NCBI GenBank assembly: GCA_963205255.1
Contig: CAUJIK010000082.1
Coordinates: 1 to 45,140, forward strand
Direction: 5' to 3'
From: Pseudomonadota bacterium
Lineage (GTDB): Bacteria > Pseudomonadota > Gammaproteobacteria > Steroidobacterales > Steroidobacteraceae
DNA: 45,140 bases
The position numbers and the translations under genes were made by a program. Of this stretch, positions 15,427 through 25,349 are shown one piece after another. A model generated the notes under the pieces. That model was not told the DNA's origin. It saw only the letters and a list, made by a program, of their open reading frames with translations, and did not search any database. How positions within the stretch are numbered: the first letter of the stretch is position 1; each line of letters begins with the position of its first letter.

Positions 15427-17094
15427 TCATCTTTCGTAAACCCTGCGTCCCTCGAACCAGGTCTGCAACACCCGGGTGTCGGCAATCTCGTCGGCGGGAA
15501 TCTCGAACAGATGGCGGTCGAGCACGATGAAGTCGGCGGACTTGCCCGCTTCGAGCGAGCCGATGGTGTTGCCCAGCCCCACGGCGCGCGCCGAGTTGAT
15601 CGTGAAAATCTCGAGTGCCGAGGCAAGATCCAGCGCCTGCTCGGGCCACAGTGCAACGCCTGGAAACTCTCCCTTGGGATTGCGCCGTGTCACCAGCCCC
15701 TCGATGCCATCCCATGGATCCGGGTTCGGCATCACGGGCCAGTCGGAGCCGCCCGCCATCAGGGCGCCCGCGGCCTTGAGGCTGCGGTTGGGCCAGAAGC
15801 GCATGGCGCGCTCATCGCCCATGGTGAGCTTGTGACCCTCCAGGAAAGTGGTGGGATACCAGATGAAGGGCGAGAGGTCGGCGGCGACACCGAGTTCGGC
15901 AAAACGCGGCAAATCCTCGTCGCGGATATAGCTCGCGTGCGCCACGTGGTGAATCAGGTTCGTCGGCCCGCGCAGTTTGCGCACGGCTTCGACGGCATCG
16001 AGCATCTGGCTGACGGCCGCATCGCCGGTGCAGTGGATCTTGGCCGCAAGCCCCAGCCGCTCGCATTTGTCGATCCATACGACGAGCTTGGGAAACGAGA
16101 AAGTGGTCGAACCCCGGAAGCAGCAGCACTGCGCCGGAGGTATGGGCCGGTAAGGCTCATGGAAAGCCGCGGTGCGTGTGCCCGGCACACCGTCGAGAAA
16201 GAACTTCACGAAGTCGGGGCGCACGTGCGTGCTGCGGTATTGCGCGCGCTTCTCGAACAGGGCATCGCCCGAGATGCCGAACATGAAGGAAGGCTCGACC
16301 GAAGGCATCGCCGCGACCGACCAGGCCGTGAGCTGCCCGCGGTCATCCAGCCCCTTGAGGGCCGCAAGAACCGGCTCCATGGCGGCGGCATCGAGGAAGG
16401 CCGTGACGCCGTATGAATTCAGCGTCGCGACCGCCTTCGCCATCGCCGCCCGATCCATCTCCGGGGTGTAGTGACCGGATTCGGCGAGGACGCGCTCCAC
16501 CAGCCCCGCGCCGTACTCGATCAGCACGCCGGTGGGCTTTCCATCGGCATCGCGCCCGATGCGGCCTTCATGCGGATCGGGCGTATCGGTCGTGATGCCG
16601 GCAAGGCGCAGCGTCGCCGAGCTGACCCAGCGATTGTGATAGGTGTCGTCCTTCAGGATCACCGGACGGCCGAGGCTGGCCTTGTCCAGCGCCTGAAGCA
16701 CCTCGGCGGTATTGAGCTGCTCGAGCTTGTCCGTGCTCCACTGCCCACCGGCGATCCAGCCTCCTTCGGGAGTCTGCCTGGCGCGCTCGTTGATGCACTC
16801 GAGCATCTTCTCGATGCTCGCCGTCGAGCTGAAGCGCAGGTCGAACAGCTCGGCCTGGCCGCCCATGAGCATGTGGGTGTGCACATCGACGATGCCCGGC
16901 ATGACCATCCGGCCGCCGAGGTCCAGGACCTCGGTGCCCGGCCCCACCAGCGGATCGACATCCGCCGCCTCCCCCACCGCCATGATCCGCCCGGTGCGCA
17001 CCGCCATGGCGGCAGCCCAGGGGCGGCTGTCATCGGCGGTATAGATGCGGGCGTTCCTGACTACGAGATCTGCGGTGAAGGCGCTCACAGACAC
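15427..17094 (-). CDS. YtcJ-like amidohydrolase family protein (Amidohydro_3)
   Basis: A protein of about 555 residues in the metal-dependent hydrolase superfamily. Beta-sandwich strands (LVVRNARIYTADDSRPWAAAM) precede the metal motif PGIVDVHTHM. Later come GWIAGGQWSTDKL, KFFLDGVPGTRTAAF, the metal-binding KIHCTGDAAV, the GGSDWPV aspartate and the terminal IGSLEAGKSADFIVLDR. No signal peptide is seen, so it is presumably cytoplasmic. The start is one of two GTG codons at 17094 or 17088; the frame stays open upstream only by overlapping the receptor gene on the same strand. It follows that receptor gene by 37 bp and is likely its operon partner, acting on the imported compound. Substrate unknown. 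Confidence 0.85.
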   Translation of the reverse strand: MSVSAFTADLVVRNARIYTADDSRPWAAAMAVRTGRIMAVGEAADVDPLVGPGTEVLDLGGRMVMPGIVDVHTHMLMGGQAELFDLRFSSTASIEKMLECINERARQTPEGGWIAGGQWSTDKLEQLNTAEVLQALDKASLGRPVILKDDTYHNRWVSSATLRLAGITTDTPDPHEGRIGRDADGKPTGVLIEYGAGLVERVLAESGHYTPEMDRAAMAKAVATLNSYGVTAFLDAAAMEPVLAALKGLDDRGQLTAWSVAAMPSVEPSFMFGISGDALFEKRAQYRSTHVRPDFVKFFLDGVPGTRTAAFHEPYRPIPPAQCCCFRGSTTFSFPKLVVWIDKCERLGLAAKIHCTGDAAVSQMLDAVEAVRKLRGPTNLIHHVAHASYIRDEDLPRFAELGVAADLSPFIWYPTTFLEGHKLTMGDERAMRFWPNRSLKAAGALMAGGSDWPVMPNPDPWDGIEGLVTRRNPKGEFPGVALWPEQALDLASALEIFTINSARAVGLGNTIGSLEAGKSADFIVLDRHLFEIPADEIADTRVLQTWFEGRRVYER

Positions 17095-17131
17095 CGATAG
17101 TACCCGCTCGACTTGCGGACGTCCTTGGACG

Positions 17132-19444
<2,313 letters not shown>

Positions 19445-19482
19445 GCTTCCCCCCGTTTTTACTGGTATGCACGTCTGCTGCG

Positions 19483-19502
19483 GTAGCCATGATCATGGCT
19501 AC
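19483..19502. promoter_or_regulatory. Perfect 20-bp palindrome, probable TetR operator
   Basis: GTAGCCATGA is followed directly by its exact reverse complement TCATGGCTAC. It lies 38 bp before the receptor ATG, immediately downstream of the predicted receptor transcript start, in the spacer shared with the divergent tetR gene. Size, symmetry and position are those of a TetR-family operator; binding is inferred. Confidence 0.65.
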
Positions 19503-19512
19503 GGCCATGGGC

Positions 19513-19541
19513 AATCTAGGCCATCTCCGAATTTAGGTCAA
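19513..19541 (-). promoter_or_regulatory. Sigma-70 promoter of the TBDR gene
   Basis: On the minus strand TTGACC (19541-19536) and TAGATT (19518-19513) are separated by exactly 17 bp. The predicted transcript start is near 19506, so the palindrome at 19483-19502 would cover about +4 to +23. Confidence 0.5.
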
Positions 19542-19656
19542 TCGTACTAGATATTGCCGAGGCTCCTGTTGCAGGACCACCACAGCTGATCTTTGGATAC
19601 AGCGCACCCATGAGGCAGAATCCCGGTCCGCAGTGATGCATCGTAGAATGGCGAAC

Positions 19657-20286
19657 ATGAGCTCAGCGCGTACGGCGGCTTCTTCCAAGGGCAAACAGCG
19701 CACCGGGGCTATCCTCAAGGCGGCTGAGCGGGTGCTGGTCCGCCACGGCTACCACAACTTCACCATGCGCGCGGTGGCCGCGGCAGCTCAGGTCTCCGTG
19801 GGCAACCTGCAGTACTACTACCCCACCAAGAACTCGCTCACCAAGGCGCTGCTGGAACACGTCGCGCTCGACTACACGCGCCGACTCGACGGCCCGCGCC
19901 TGCACGCCACACCGGAGCCTTCCGAACAGCTCCGGCTGTTCCTGTCCGACATGCTCGGCGACCTGAACCGCGAGCGCACCACCCGCCTGTTTCCCGAGAT
20001 CTGGGCGCTGGCCAACCACAGCCGCTTCGCCGCCAAACTGACCGAAGAGATGTACGAGGTGATCCGCCCGGTGCTGGCGCGCATCATTCACGCCATCAAT
20101 CCGCGTCTTTCCGCGGAGCGCGTGCGCCTGCTGAGCCAGTTCATCGTCGCCTCGCTCGAAGGGCACACCATCTTCATTGGCCATGGCAAGCCCTGGATCG
20201 GCGAGACCAGGACTTTCGCGCAAATGGCCTATTCGGCGTTCATGCGGCTGATCTGCGAAGACGAGGCGGACCGTTCCGGTTCCTGA
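19657..20286 (+). CDS. TetR/AcrR family transcriptional regulator
   Basis: A 209-residue repressor-type protein. The N-terminal HTH reads AAERVLVRHGYHNFTMRAVA, then AQVSVGNLQYYYPTKNSLTKALLEHV, the classic TetR DNA-binding region at about residues 20-65. The C-terminal helical ligand domain is not similar to a named subgroup I can recognise. Start choice is open: ATG codons at 19636, 19648 and 19657 are all in frame; the last leaves a typical basic tail before the HTH. It is divergent from the receptor-amidohydrolase pair, and the 20-bp palindrome between them is its likely target, so it probably represses receptor expression until a ligand arrives. Confidence 0.9.
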   Translation: MSSARTAASSKGKQRTGAILKAAERVLVRHGYHNFTMRAVAAAAQVSVGNLQYYYPTKNSLTKALLEHVALDYTRRLDGPRLHATPEPSEQLRLFLSDMLGDLNRERTTRLFPEIWALANHSRFAAKLTEEMYEVIRPVLARIIHAINPRLSAERVRLLSQFIVASLEGHTIFIGHGKPWIGETRTFAQMAYSAFMRLICEDEADRSGS

Positions 20287-20304
20287 AGCGCCTTGCGACC
20301 GGGC

Positions 20305-21555
20305 CTATGCGCCCTTCAACAGCACATGCCGCTTCTTGCCGAGCGACAGCTTGATGACGCCGCCGGCAACGTCGGCGGGCGTCAGCACCCGCTTCTCGTC
20401 GGTCACCGCGACATCGTTGACCTTGAGGCCACCGCCCTTGATGTGCCGCCGCGCTTCGCCGTTCGACGATACGAGCCCGGCGCGCACGAAAGCGGCGAGC
20501 ACACCGACGCCGGCGGCAAACTCGGCCTGCGGGATTTCAATCGTGGGCAAGCTCTGCGCGATGCCGCCTTCCTCGAAAGTGCGGCGCGCGGTCTCGGAGG
20601 CCTCCAGCGCGGCAGCGCGGCCATGGACCAACGCGGTCGCTTCGGTGGCAAGCACCTTCTTGGCCTCGTTGACGTCCTGCCCTTCAAGGGCCGCGAGGCG
20701 CGCGATCTCATCCAGCGGCAGCAGCGTGAACAGCTTGAGGAAGCGCGCAACGTCCGCGTCCTCGGTGTTGCGCCAGTACTGCCAGTAGTCGTAGGGACTG
20801 AGCAGGTCCGCGTTGAGCCATACCGCGCCCGCGGCCGTCTTGCCCATCTTGGCGCCGGAGGAAGTCGTCAGCAGCGGGCACGTGAGGGCATAGAGCTGGT
20901 GCGTGCCCATGCGGCGGCCCAGGTCGATGCCGTTGACGATGTTGCCCCATTGATCGGAGCCGCCCATCTGGAGGTTGCAGCCATAGCGCCGCGCCAGTTC
21001 GACGAAGTCGTAGGACTGCAGGATCATGTAGTTGAATTCGATGAACGAGAGCTCCTGCTCGCGCTCGAGCCGCAGCCGCACCGAATCCATCGTCAGCATG
21101 CGGTTGATCGAGAAGTGGCGGCCCACGTCGCGCAGCATCTCGATGTAGTTGAGCTTCGCCAGCCATTCGGCGTTGTCGGCCATCACGGCGTCGGCCTTGC
21201 CATTGCCGAAGGTGATGAACTTCGAGAACACGTTCTTGATCGACTCCTTGTTGGCGTCGATCTGTTCGTAGGTCAGGAGTTTGCGCGTTTCGTCGCGGCC
21301 GGAAGGGTCGCCGACGCGCGTGGTGCCGCCGCCCATCAGCGCGATCGGCTTGTTGCCGGTCTTCTGCAGCCAGTGCAGGATCATGATCGACAGCAGGTGC
21401 CCGATGTGCAGCGACGGCGCGGTGCAGTCGTAGCCCACGTAGGCGATCGCTTCGCCCCTGGCGGCCAGAGCGTCGAGCCCTTGCGGATCGGAAACCTGGT
21501 GGATGTAGCCGCGCTCTTGCAGCACGCGCAGGAAGTCGGATTTGTATGCCGTCAT
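20305..21555 (-). CDS. tyrS: Tyrosyl-tRNA synthetase
   Basis: A 416-residue class I synthetase that charges tRNA-Tyr. The HIGH motif appears as SLHIGHLLS (about residue 48) within [15 protein letters not shown]. The tyrosine/ATP pocket has [19 protein letters not shown] and [14 protein letters not shown], and the KMSKS loop is represented by KMGKT. A C-terminal S4 RNA-binding domain (from about residue 350) ends [15 protein letters not shown]. The sequence is of the bacterial type that I associate mainly with alphaproteobacteria, noted as a finding. It is preceded on its strand by a long spacer. Confidence 0.96.
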   Translation of the reverse strand: MTAYKSDFLRVLQERGYIHQVSDPQGLDALAARGEAIAYVGYDCTAPSLHIGHLLSIMILHWLQKTGNKPIALMGGGTTRVGDPSGRDETRKLLTYEQIDANKESIKNVFSKFITFGNGKADAVMADNAEWLAKLNYIEMLRDVGRHFSINRMLTMDSVRLRLEREQELSFIEFNYMILQSYDFVELARRYGCNLQMGGSDQWGNIVNGIDLGRRMGTHQLYALTCPLLTTSSGAKMGKTAAGAVWLNADLLSPYDYWQYWRNTEDADVARFLKLFTLLPLDEIARLAALEGQDVNEAKKVLATEATALVHGRAAALEASETARRTFEEGGIAQSLPTIEIPQAEFAAGVGVLAAFVRAGLVSSNGEARRHIKGGGLKVNDVAVTDEKRVLTPADVAGGVIKLSLGKKRHVLLKGA

Positions 21556-22051
21556 CGATCGGAATCCTGGTCAATTTTCGCCGGGCAGAGCGCTTGGGAA
21601 CAGTCGGAAATACCGCCGCCCTCCGCCACCTTGCCATCAGCAGCGATCATACCGCAGACACACCGCAATAATCCGGCACAGCAATATGGCGCGTCCGGCT
21701 GGCGACCGACATGGCTCAGGTCATGCCTGAGCAGTACGCGCTGCATCGAGCCTCCCGTGAGACCCGGCGGAAGGGCAAAGATACCCGCAGGACCTGTGGT
21801 CGAACTGACGCGCCGATAAGGGTGTTCGTGACTTTTCCGCGATCACATGACTGATTCTCATGGGGTCATTGCGATTCGCATCTTCCTGCTGTCATCTTCA
21901 ATGGCTAGGATACTTTTCGGCTCCCAGTGATCCAGCGGGTTCCTGCAGATCTTGCATCCAGGTTCTGTGGCGATTCGCGGACTCTGGGGAGCCACCAGAC
22001 TTCGCCGACGTGCTCGACCGCATCGCGTTGGCTTGCCTCACGACCCGCCAG
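21556..22051. other. Intergenic stretch without recognisable gene
   Basis: About 500 bp between the tyrS start and the end of the DUF6644-like operon. Short open frames (such as 21860-22069 forward and 21552-21746 reverse) show no recognisable domain. The one clear structure is the inverted repeat at 21714-21732. The 5' region and promoter of tyrS should lie here. Base composition around 21830-21990 is less GC-rich than the flanks. Confidence 0.5.
21714..21732. repeat. Inverted repeat / hairpin upstream of tyrS
   Basis: GCTCAGG, TCATG, CCTGAGC: two perfect seven-base arms with a five-base loop, about 160 bp upstream of the tyrS start. It could be an operator or an RNA hairpin. There is no T-tract for a terminator and no recognisable T-box features. 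Confidence 0.5.
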
Positions 22052-22525
22052 TCACACAAAGGCGATTAGGCGTCCCGCGAAACCGATGCCGAACCACAGC
22101 ACCACGGACACGAGTACTGCCAGACGCGCCCGCGCCTTTGGCGGCTGCTCGTGTTTCAGTATCGGTCTCAGCAGTGTGATCTGGGCAACGAGCGCCGCCG
22201 CGAACAACGCCAGCTTCAGTCCGAATGCCCAGTTGGAAAGGTATAGCCTGGCGGTGGCAATGAAGATCAATGTGCCACTGACGATGGCCAGCACCATCCC
22301 CACGCGGAACAGCCGCCGCGCCGCGCCGACGACGCGCGGCAATGGCTGTTCTGACAGTACCCAGCCCAGCAGGCGCAGGCAGACCAGCACCAATGCGGCC
22401 AGCAGCAGCACGAAGCCGAAGATGTGCACCACCTGCAGGCCTGCGCCCACAAGATGGTTGGACTTGCTGACCAGGTGCGCCAGAGCCGTGTCCTGCAAGC
22501 CGCCGAACAGCGATTGGAGGCTCAT
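22052..22525 (-). CDS. DUF6644-like four-helix membrane protein (second of pair)
   Basis: A 157-residue very hydrophobic protein with about four membrane helices. It begins MSLQSLFGGLQDTALAHLVSKSN, then VVHIFGFVLLLAALVLVCLRLLG, and contains WAFGLKLALFAAALVAQITLLRP. The layout (an N-terminal amphipathic segment, a helix with conserved HIFG, a basic cytoplasmic loop, then paired helices with a KL motif) parallels the preceding gene, so the two look like distant paralogues of the DUF6644 type. Its ATG overlaps the stop of that gene by four bases, so it is translated from the same message. It is the last gene of the sigma-54 operon. Function unknown. Confidence 0.65.
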   Translation of the reverse strand: MSLQSLFGGLQDTALAHLVSKSNHLVGAGLQVVHIFGFVLLLAALVLVCLRLLGWVLSEQPLPRVVGAARRLFRVGMVLAIVSGTLIFIATARLYLSNWAFGLKLALFAAALVAQITLLRPILKHEQPPKARARLAVLVSVVLWFGIGFAGRLIAFV

Positions 22526-23064
22526 GTCCCGCTGCTCGGATACCAGCTGGGCAGATAGGGAATCAGTCTGCCGAACACGATCACCAGCGACCAGAGACTG
22601 ATCGACGCCAGTCCCGCCACACGCACCGCACGGGGCAAACGTTGCGGATTGCCACGCAAAGCTTCGCTGCGAACCACGACGAATTCGAACCACAGCGCAT
22701 TGGCGCCGGCCAGAAGCATCAGAAGCAGCTTGAGCGGAAATGCCGGACTCAACACCAGGCGTCCGGCAGCCGACCAGAACAACAATGCTCCGGTGACGAA
22801 TATCACGATGAAGCCACCGATGACCCAGGGACGCAGCTGGTGCAGCACGCGCTCCACCGGCACGTCACGCAGTGTGGCTCCCAGCAGCCGCAGATCGACC
22901 GTGAACAGCAACCCCACAGCCACGGCCAGCCCGATCAGGTGCATGCCTTCGATGATGGCGAAGGCGTAACGCGATTCAGCGATGGCCAGGCCGAACGGCG
23001 AGAACTCTATTCTCTCGGCCCATGCGTGTATGCCCGCCAATGCCGGAGGTACTTGTTCATTCAT
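22522..23064 (-). CDS. DUF6644-like membrane protein (first of pair)
   Basis: A 180-residue inner-membrane protein with four to five helices. SRYAFAIIEGMHLIGLAVAVGLLFTVDLRLLG is the pattern I associate with DUF6644 (a conserved E..H pair in the first helix and VDLRLLG at its end). Next come PWVIGGFIVIFVTGALLFWS and FPLKLLLMLLAGANALWFE. The conserved Glu/His in the membrane raises the possibility of haem or metal binding, but this is not shown. The start at 23064 overlaps the stop of the upstream exported-protein gene by four bases. Family name from recall; the topology is directly visible. Confidence 0.65.
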   Translation of the reverse strand: MNEQVPPALAGIHAWAERIEFSPFGLAIAESRYAFAIIEGMHLIGLAVAVGLLFTVDLRLLGATLRDVPVERVLHQLRPWVIGGFIVIFVTGALLFWSAAGRLVLSPAFPLKLLLMLLAGANALWFEFVVVRSEALRGNPQRLPRAVRVAGLASISLWSLVIVFGRLIPYLPSWYPSSGT

Positions 23065-24029
23065 CTGGAAATGATGGGTCCGTCGAGAGGCACGCCGACA
23101 GCTCCGCCGCCGAACGGTCCATTGTTCTCCACGCAGATGCGCTCCTCGCGTTCGTGGATCAGCTCCGGACCATCGTGATTGGCAGGCTGGGTCTCATAGT
23201 CCCAGCCATGCCGCACCGCCTCATCGGCTTCCGTGTAGCGCCGCGCGGGTATCGTCGCGGTCCACGGCCGGGTATAGACGGTCGGATCCGTGAAGGTCGC
23301 GACGTAGTTGTAGCGCTTGCCGTCGTTGGAGAAGATGTAACGCTCCTCGATGTGCACGTTTTCGCTGGCGAAATCACCCTCGCGGCCGAACAGCGCCTTG
23401 GAATTGTTGTTGCGCACATCGACGATCAGCGTGTTGCCTTCCCAGCGTCCGCGGGAATCCGCATTCCAGAGCTTGACGTTCTCCGGCAGATGCGGTTTGC
23501 CATCAAGGTGGATGATCCTCGTCCCCGGGGTGAACAGGAGGAGCACATACCCGGGATATTGGCGGATTTCGTAACCGTGCCAGTAGAAGGACTTGGGCAC
23601 GCCGCCCGGCGCGCAGCGCGCCAGCGGCTCGATCTGCCATGGTTCTGTCGGATTGTTGAAGTTCGCGGCGAAGGCGTGCTGCGCCGCGCGCGCCCATGGC
23701 TGGTAGGGAATGCGCCCGTCCGCCGGATCACTGACCCGACTCGGTGCCCGTGCTTGGCGCGGCCCAGTGGCGCGCCCGCCGCCCTGCGGATCCTCGAAGC
23801 TGTTGTGATTACCGATCGTGTTCGACCAATGTCCCGACACATCCGGCTGGCCGTCCGCCAGGCGCGGCCCGGTCCATTCACCCCGGGCGATCACCGGAAC
23901 CGTCGTTTCGCGTCTGGAAAGCCCACTGCCGGGCGAGGCCGCCTGCTGGGCATGGATGACAGTCGGCAGCAAACCGGCCAGGATCGAGGCCATGGTCGCA
24001 TGGATGGTGTTACGAATGACCAGACGCAT
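23061..24029 (-). CDS. Exported PDxSGxW-type protein of unknown function, paralogue 1
   Basis: A 322-residue protein with a signal peptide (ATMASILAGLLPTVIHAQ, cleavage near residue 28). After a linker it shows GQPDVSGHWSN, APGGVPKSFYWHGYEIRQYPG, DSRGRWEGNTLIVDVRNNN and VHIEERYIFSNDGKRYNYVATFTDP, a beta-rich pattern. The same motif series occurs in the next gene upstream, so the two are tandem paralogues. I know the family only as unnamed hypothetical proteins near TonB receptors and degradation genes. It should be periplasmic. Start and stop overlap both neighbours (1 nt and 4 nt). No catalytic residues can be assigned. Confidence 0.7.
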   Translation of the reverse strand: MRLVIRNTIHATMASILAGLLPTVIHAQQAASPGSGLSRRETTVPVIARGEWTGPRLADGQPDVSGHWSNTIGNHNSFEDPQGGGRATGPRQARAPSRVSDPADGRIPYQPWARAAQHAFAANFNNPTEPWQIEPLARCAPGGVPKSFYWHGYEIRQYPGYVLLLFTPGTRIIHLDGKPHLPENVKLWNADSRGRWEGNTLIVDVRNNNSKALFGREGDFASENVHIEERYIFSNDGKRYNYVATFTDPTVYTRPWTATIPARRYTEADEAVRHGWDYETQPANHDGPELIHEREERICVENNGPFGGGAVGVPLDGPIISR

Positions 24030-24850
24030 CAGCGTGCCTCCCGGGAAGCCACTGGCGCCTGCTGCTGTGGCGGTCGCGGCGGATAGTGTTCTTCATAGGG
24101 CAGCGTGAAGCAGTAGTCCTCGACGAGCTGGAAGTTCTTCTCCCGATGCCGATGCAGGATCACGCTCAGCGTCCACGGGCGGCTGTATACCTGAGGGTCC
24201 TCCAGCGTCGCCCGATACTCGATTGTGTTCGCATCGAGGAAAGTCCAGCGCTCGACCACGTGCAGATCGGTGCTATGGTAGTTGCCTGACCGGTCGAGCC
24301 AGACTTCGTCGTAGAAGTCCACGACATCAACCACCAGCGTGTCACCCTCCCAGTGGCCCCGGGAGTCTCCCAGCCAGTATCCCCGGTCGCGCTCGTCCTG
24401 GTGCCTGGTGTTGTTGGTGTGGATCGTCCGCACTGAATGCCCGAACTGGAACACGATCGTCAGGTCACGCGGCCGCTGGAAGATCTGGAATGGCGCTGGA
24501 TAGTAGATGCCGCGCGGCGTGCCCAGCGTCCAGCACTTCAGGCGCGGATCCTTCGTCAGGCGATTCTCGAAATTCTCCCGGCGCTTCGCGATTGCCTCGG
24601 GCAGGTAGGGAATGTAGTGCCCCTCGACGACGCCCGCCCCGGAAGGCGCGTCCACCCGGCCGGCGTGCGGCTCGAGATCGTAGTCCGCCGCACTGGTGGT
24701 CTGCCAGATGCCGGAGAAGTCGGGCTTGCCGTTCGCAAGTCTGGGAATGGCATCGGATGCGCTGGAGATTCCGGCCGCCAACAAGGCCGTCAGCGTTACC
24801 ACCGCACGCAGCGCGGTTCGCGGTCTGGGAAAGTACGTCGACATGTTCAC
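24029..24850 (-). CDS. Exported PDxSGxW-type protein of unknown function, paralogue 2
   Basis: A 273-residue protein with a signal peptide (AVVTLTALLAAGISSAS). The mature part opens with IPRLANGKPDFSGIWQT and contains RGIYYPAPFQIFQRP, GDSRGHWEGDTLVVDVVDF, HVVERWTFLDANTIEYRATLEDPQ and SRPWTLSVI. These blocks align one for one with those of the following gene, pointing to an old duplication, although the two have diverged strongly. It is probably a periplasmic beta-sheet protein binding or transforming a hydrophobic or metal ligand, which is speculation. The ATG at 24850 overlaps the DUF6152 gene by four bases. A second ATG lies two codons on. Confidence 0.7.
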   Translation of the reverse strand: MNMSTYFPRPRTALRAVVTLTALLAAGISSASDAIPRLANGKPDFSGIWQTTSAADYDLEPHAGRVDAPSGAGVVEGHYIPYLPEAIAKRRENFENRLTKDPRLKCWTLGTPRGIYYPAPFQIFQRPRDLTIVFQFGHSVRTIHTNNTRHQDERDRGYWLGDSRGHWEGDTLVVDVVDFYDEVWLDRSGNYHSTDLHVVERWTFLDANTIEYRATLEDPQVYSRPWTLSVILHRHREKNFQLVEDYCFTLPYEEHYPPRPPQQQAPVASREAR

Positions 24851-25317
24851 GGCCCACCCTGATCGCGCGCAGGACTGGCAGCCGTTGGTGCGTCCCCCGC
24901 ACCGCCGGTACGCACAGAGCGCCCATCCGGCAGCGTGAGAATCACGGAATAGCCATATGGCCCGCCGTTCTTCGCCAGAAAGCCACTGATCGTGACTTTC
25001 ACCCCCGCCTGGACATCCTCCTTGGAAAGACCGGCGCGCGCGAGGGCGTTAGGGGTGCCGAACTCGAAACCCCAGTTGGTCACCTTGCCGTCCGGACCAG
25101 TCACGTCGAGATAGAGCCAGGAGTGGGGGTTGACCCATCGCACCCTAGTCACGACACCCTCGACCTGGACGGGCTTGTCCGAATCGAATTCAGCCGCGAA
25201 GGCATGGTGCGCGGGCAGAGGCGGCGCCGCAAACAGGCCAATGCCGGCAGCGAGCACCAGCACGGAAAGCGTGTGTCGCGAACGAAGTGCGGCAATCATG
25301 AATTCCAACATCTGCAT
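24847..25317 (-). CDS. DUF6152 family exported protein
   Basis: A 156-residue protein: signal peptide, then the mature sequence HHAFAAEFDSDKPVQVEGVV, VRWVNPHSWLYLDVTGPDGKV and NWGFEFGTPNALARAGLS, matching the DUF6152 pattern. The double histidine at the predicted mature N-terminus and the compact beta fold suggest metal binding, by analogy with small copper-site proteins; this is inference. The start at 25317 is chosen for the AGGGAGA ribosome site directly upstream; ATGs at 25311 and 25299 also exist. It lies 32 bp after the amidohydrolase gene and overlaps the next gene by four bases. Confidence 0.78.
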   Translation of the reverse strand: MQMLEFMIAALRSRHTLSVLVLAAGIGLFAAPPLPAHHAFAAEFDSDKPVQVEGVVTRVRWVNPHSWLYLDVTGPDGKVTNWGFEFGTPNALARAGLSKEDVQAGVKVTISGFLAKNGGPYGYSVILTLPDGRSVRTGGAGDAPTAASPARDQGGP

Positions 25318-25349
25318 TCTCCCTGATCTGTCTGTGATGTCTTGCGGTC

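Noticed and set aside
21556-21760. T-box or other riboswitch upstream of tyrS
   Set aside because: No T-box sequence or specifier-loop arrangement was seen; only a simple hairpin is present, and proteobacterial tyrS genes normally lack T-boxes.
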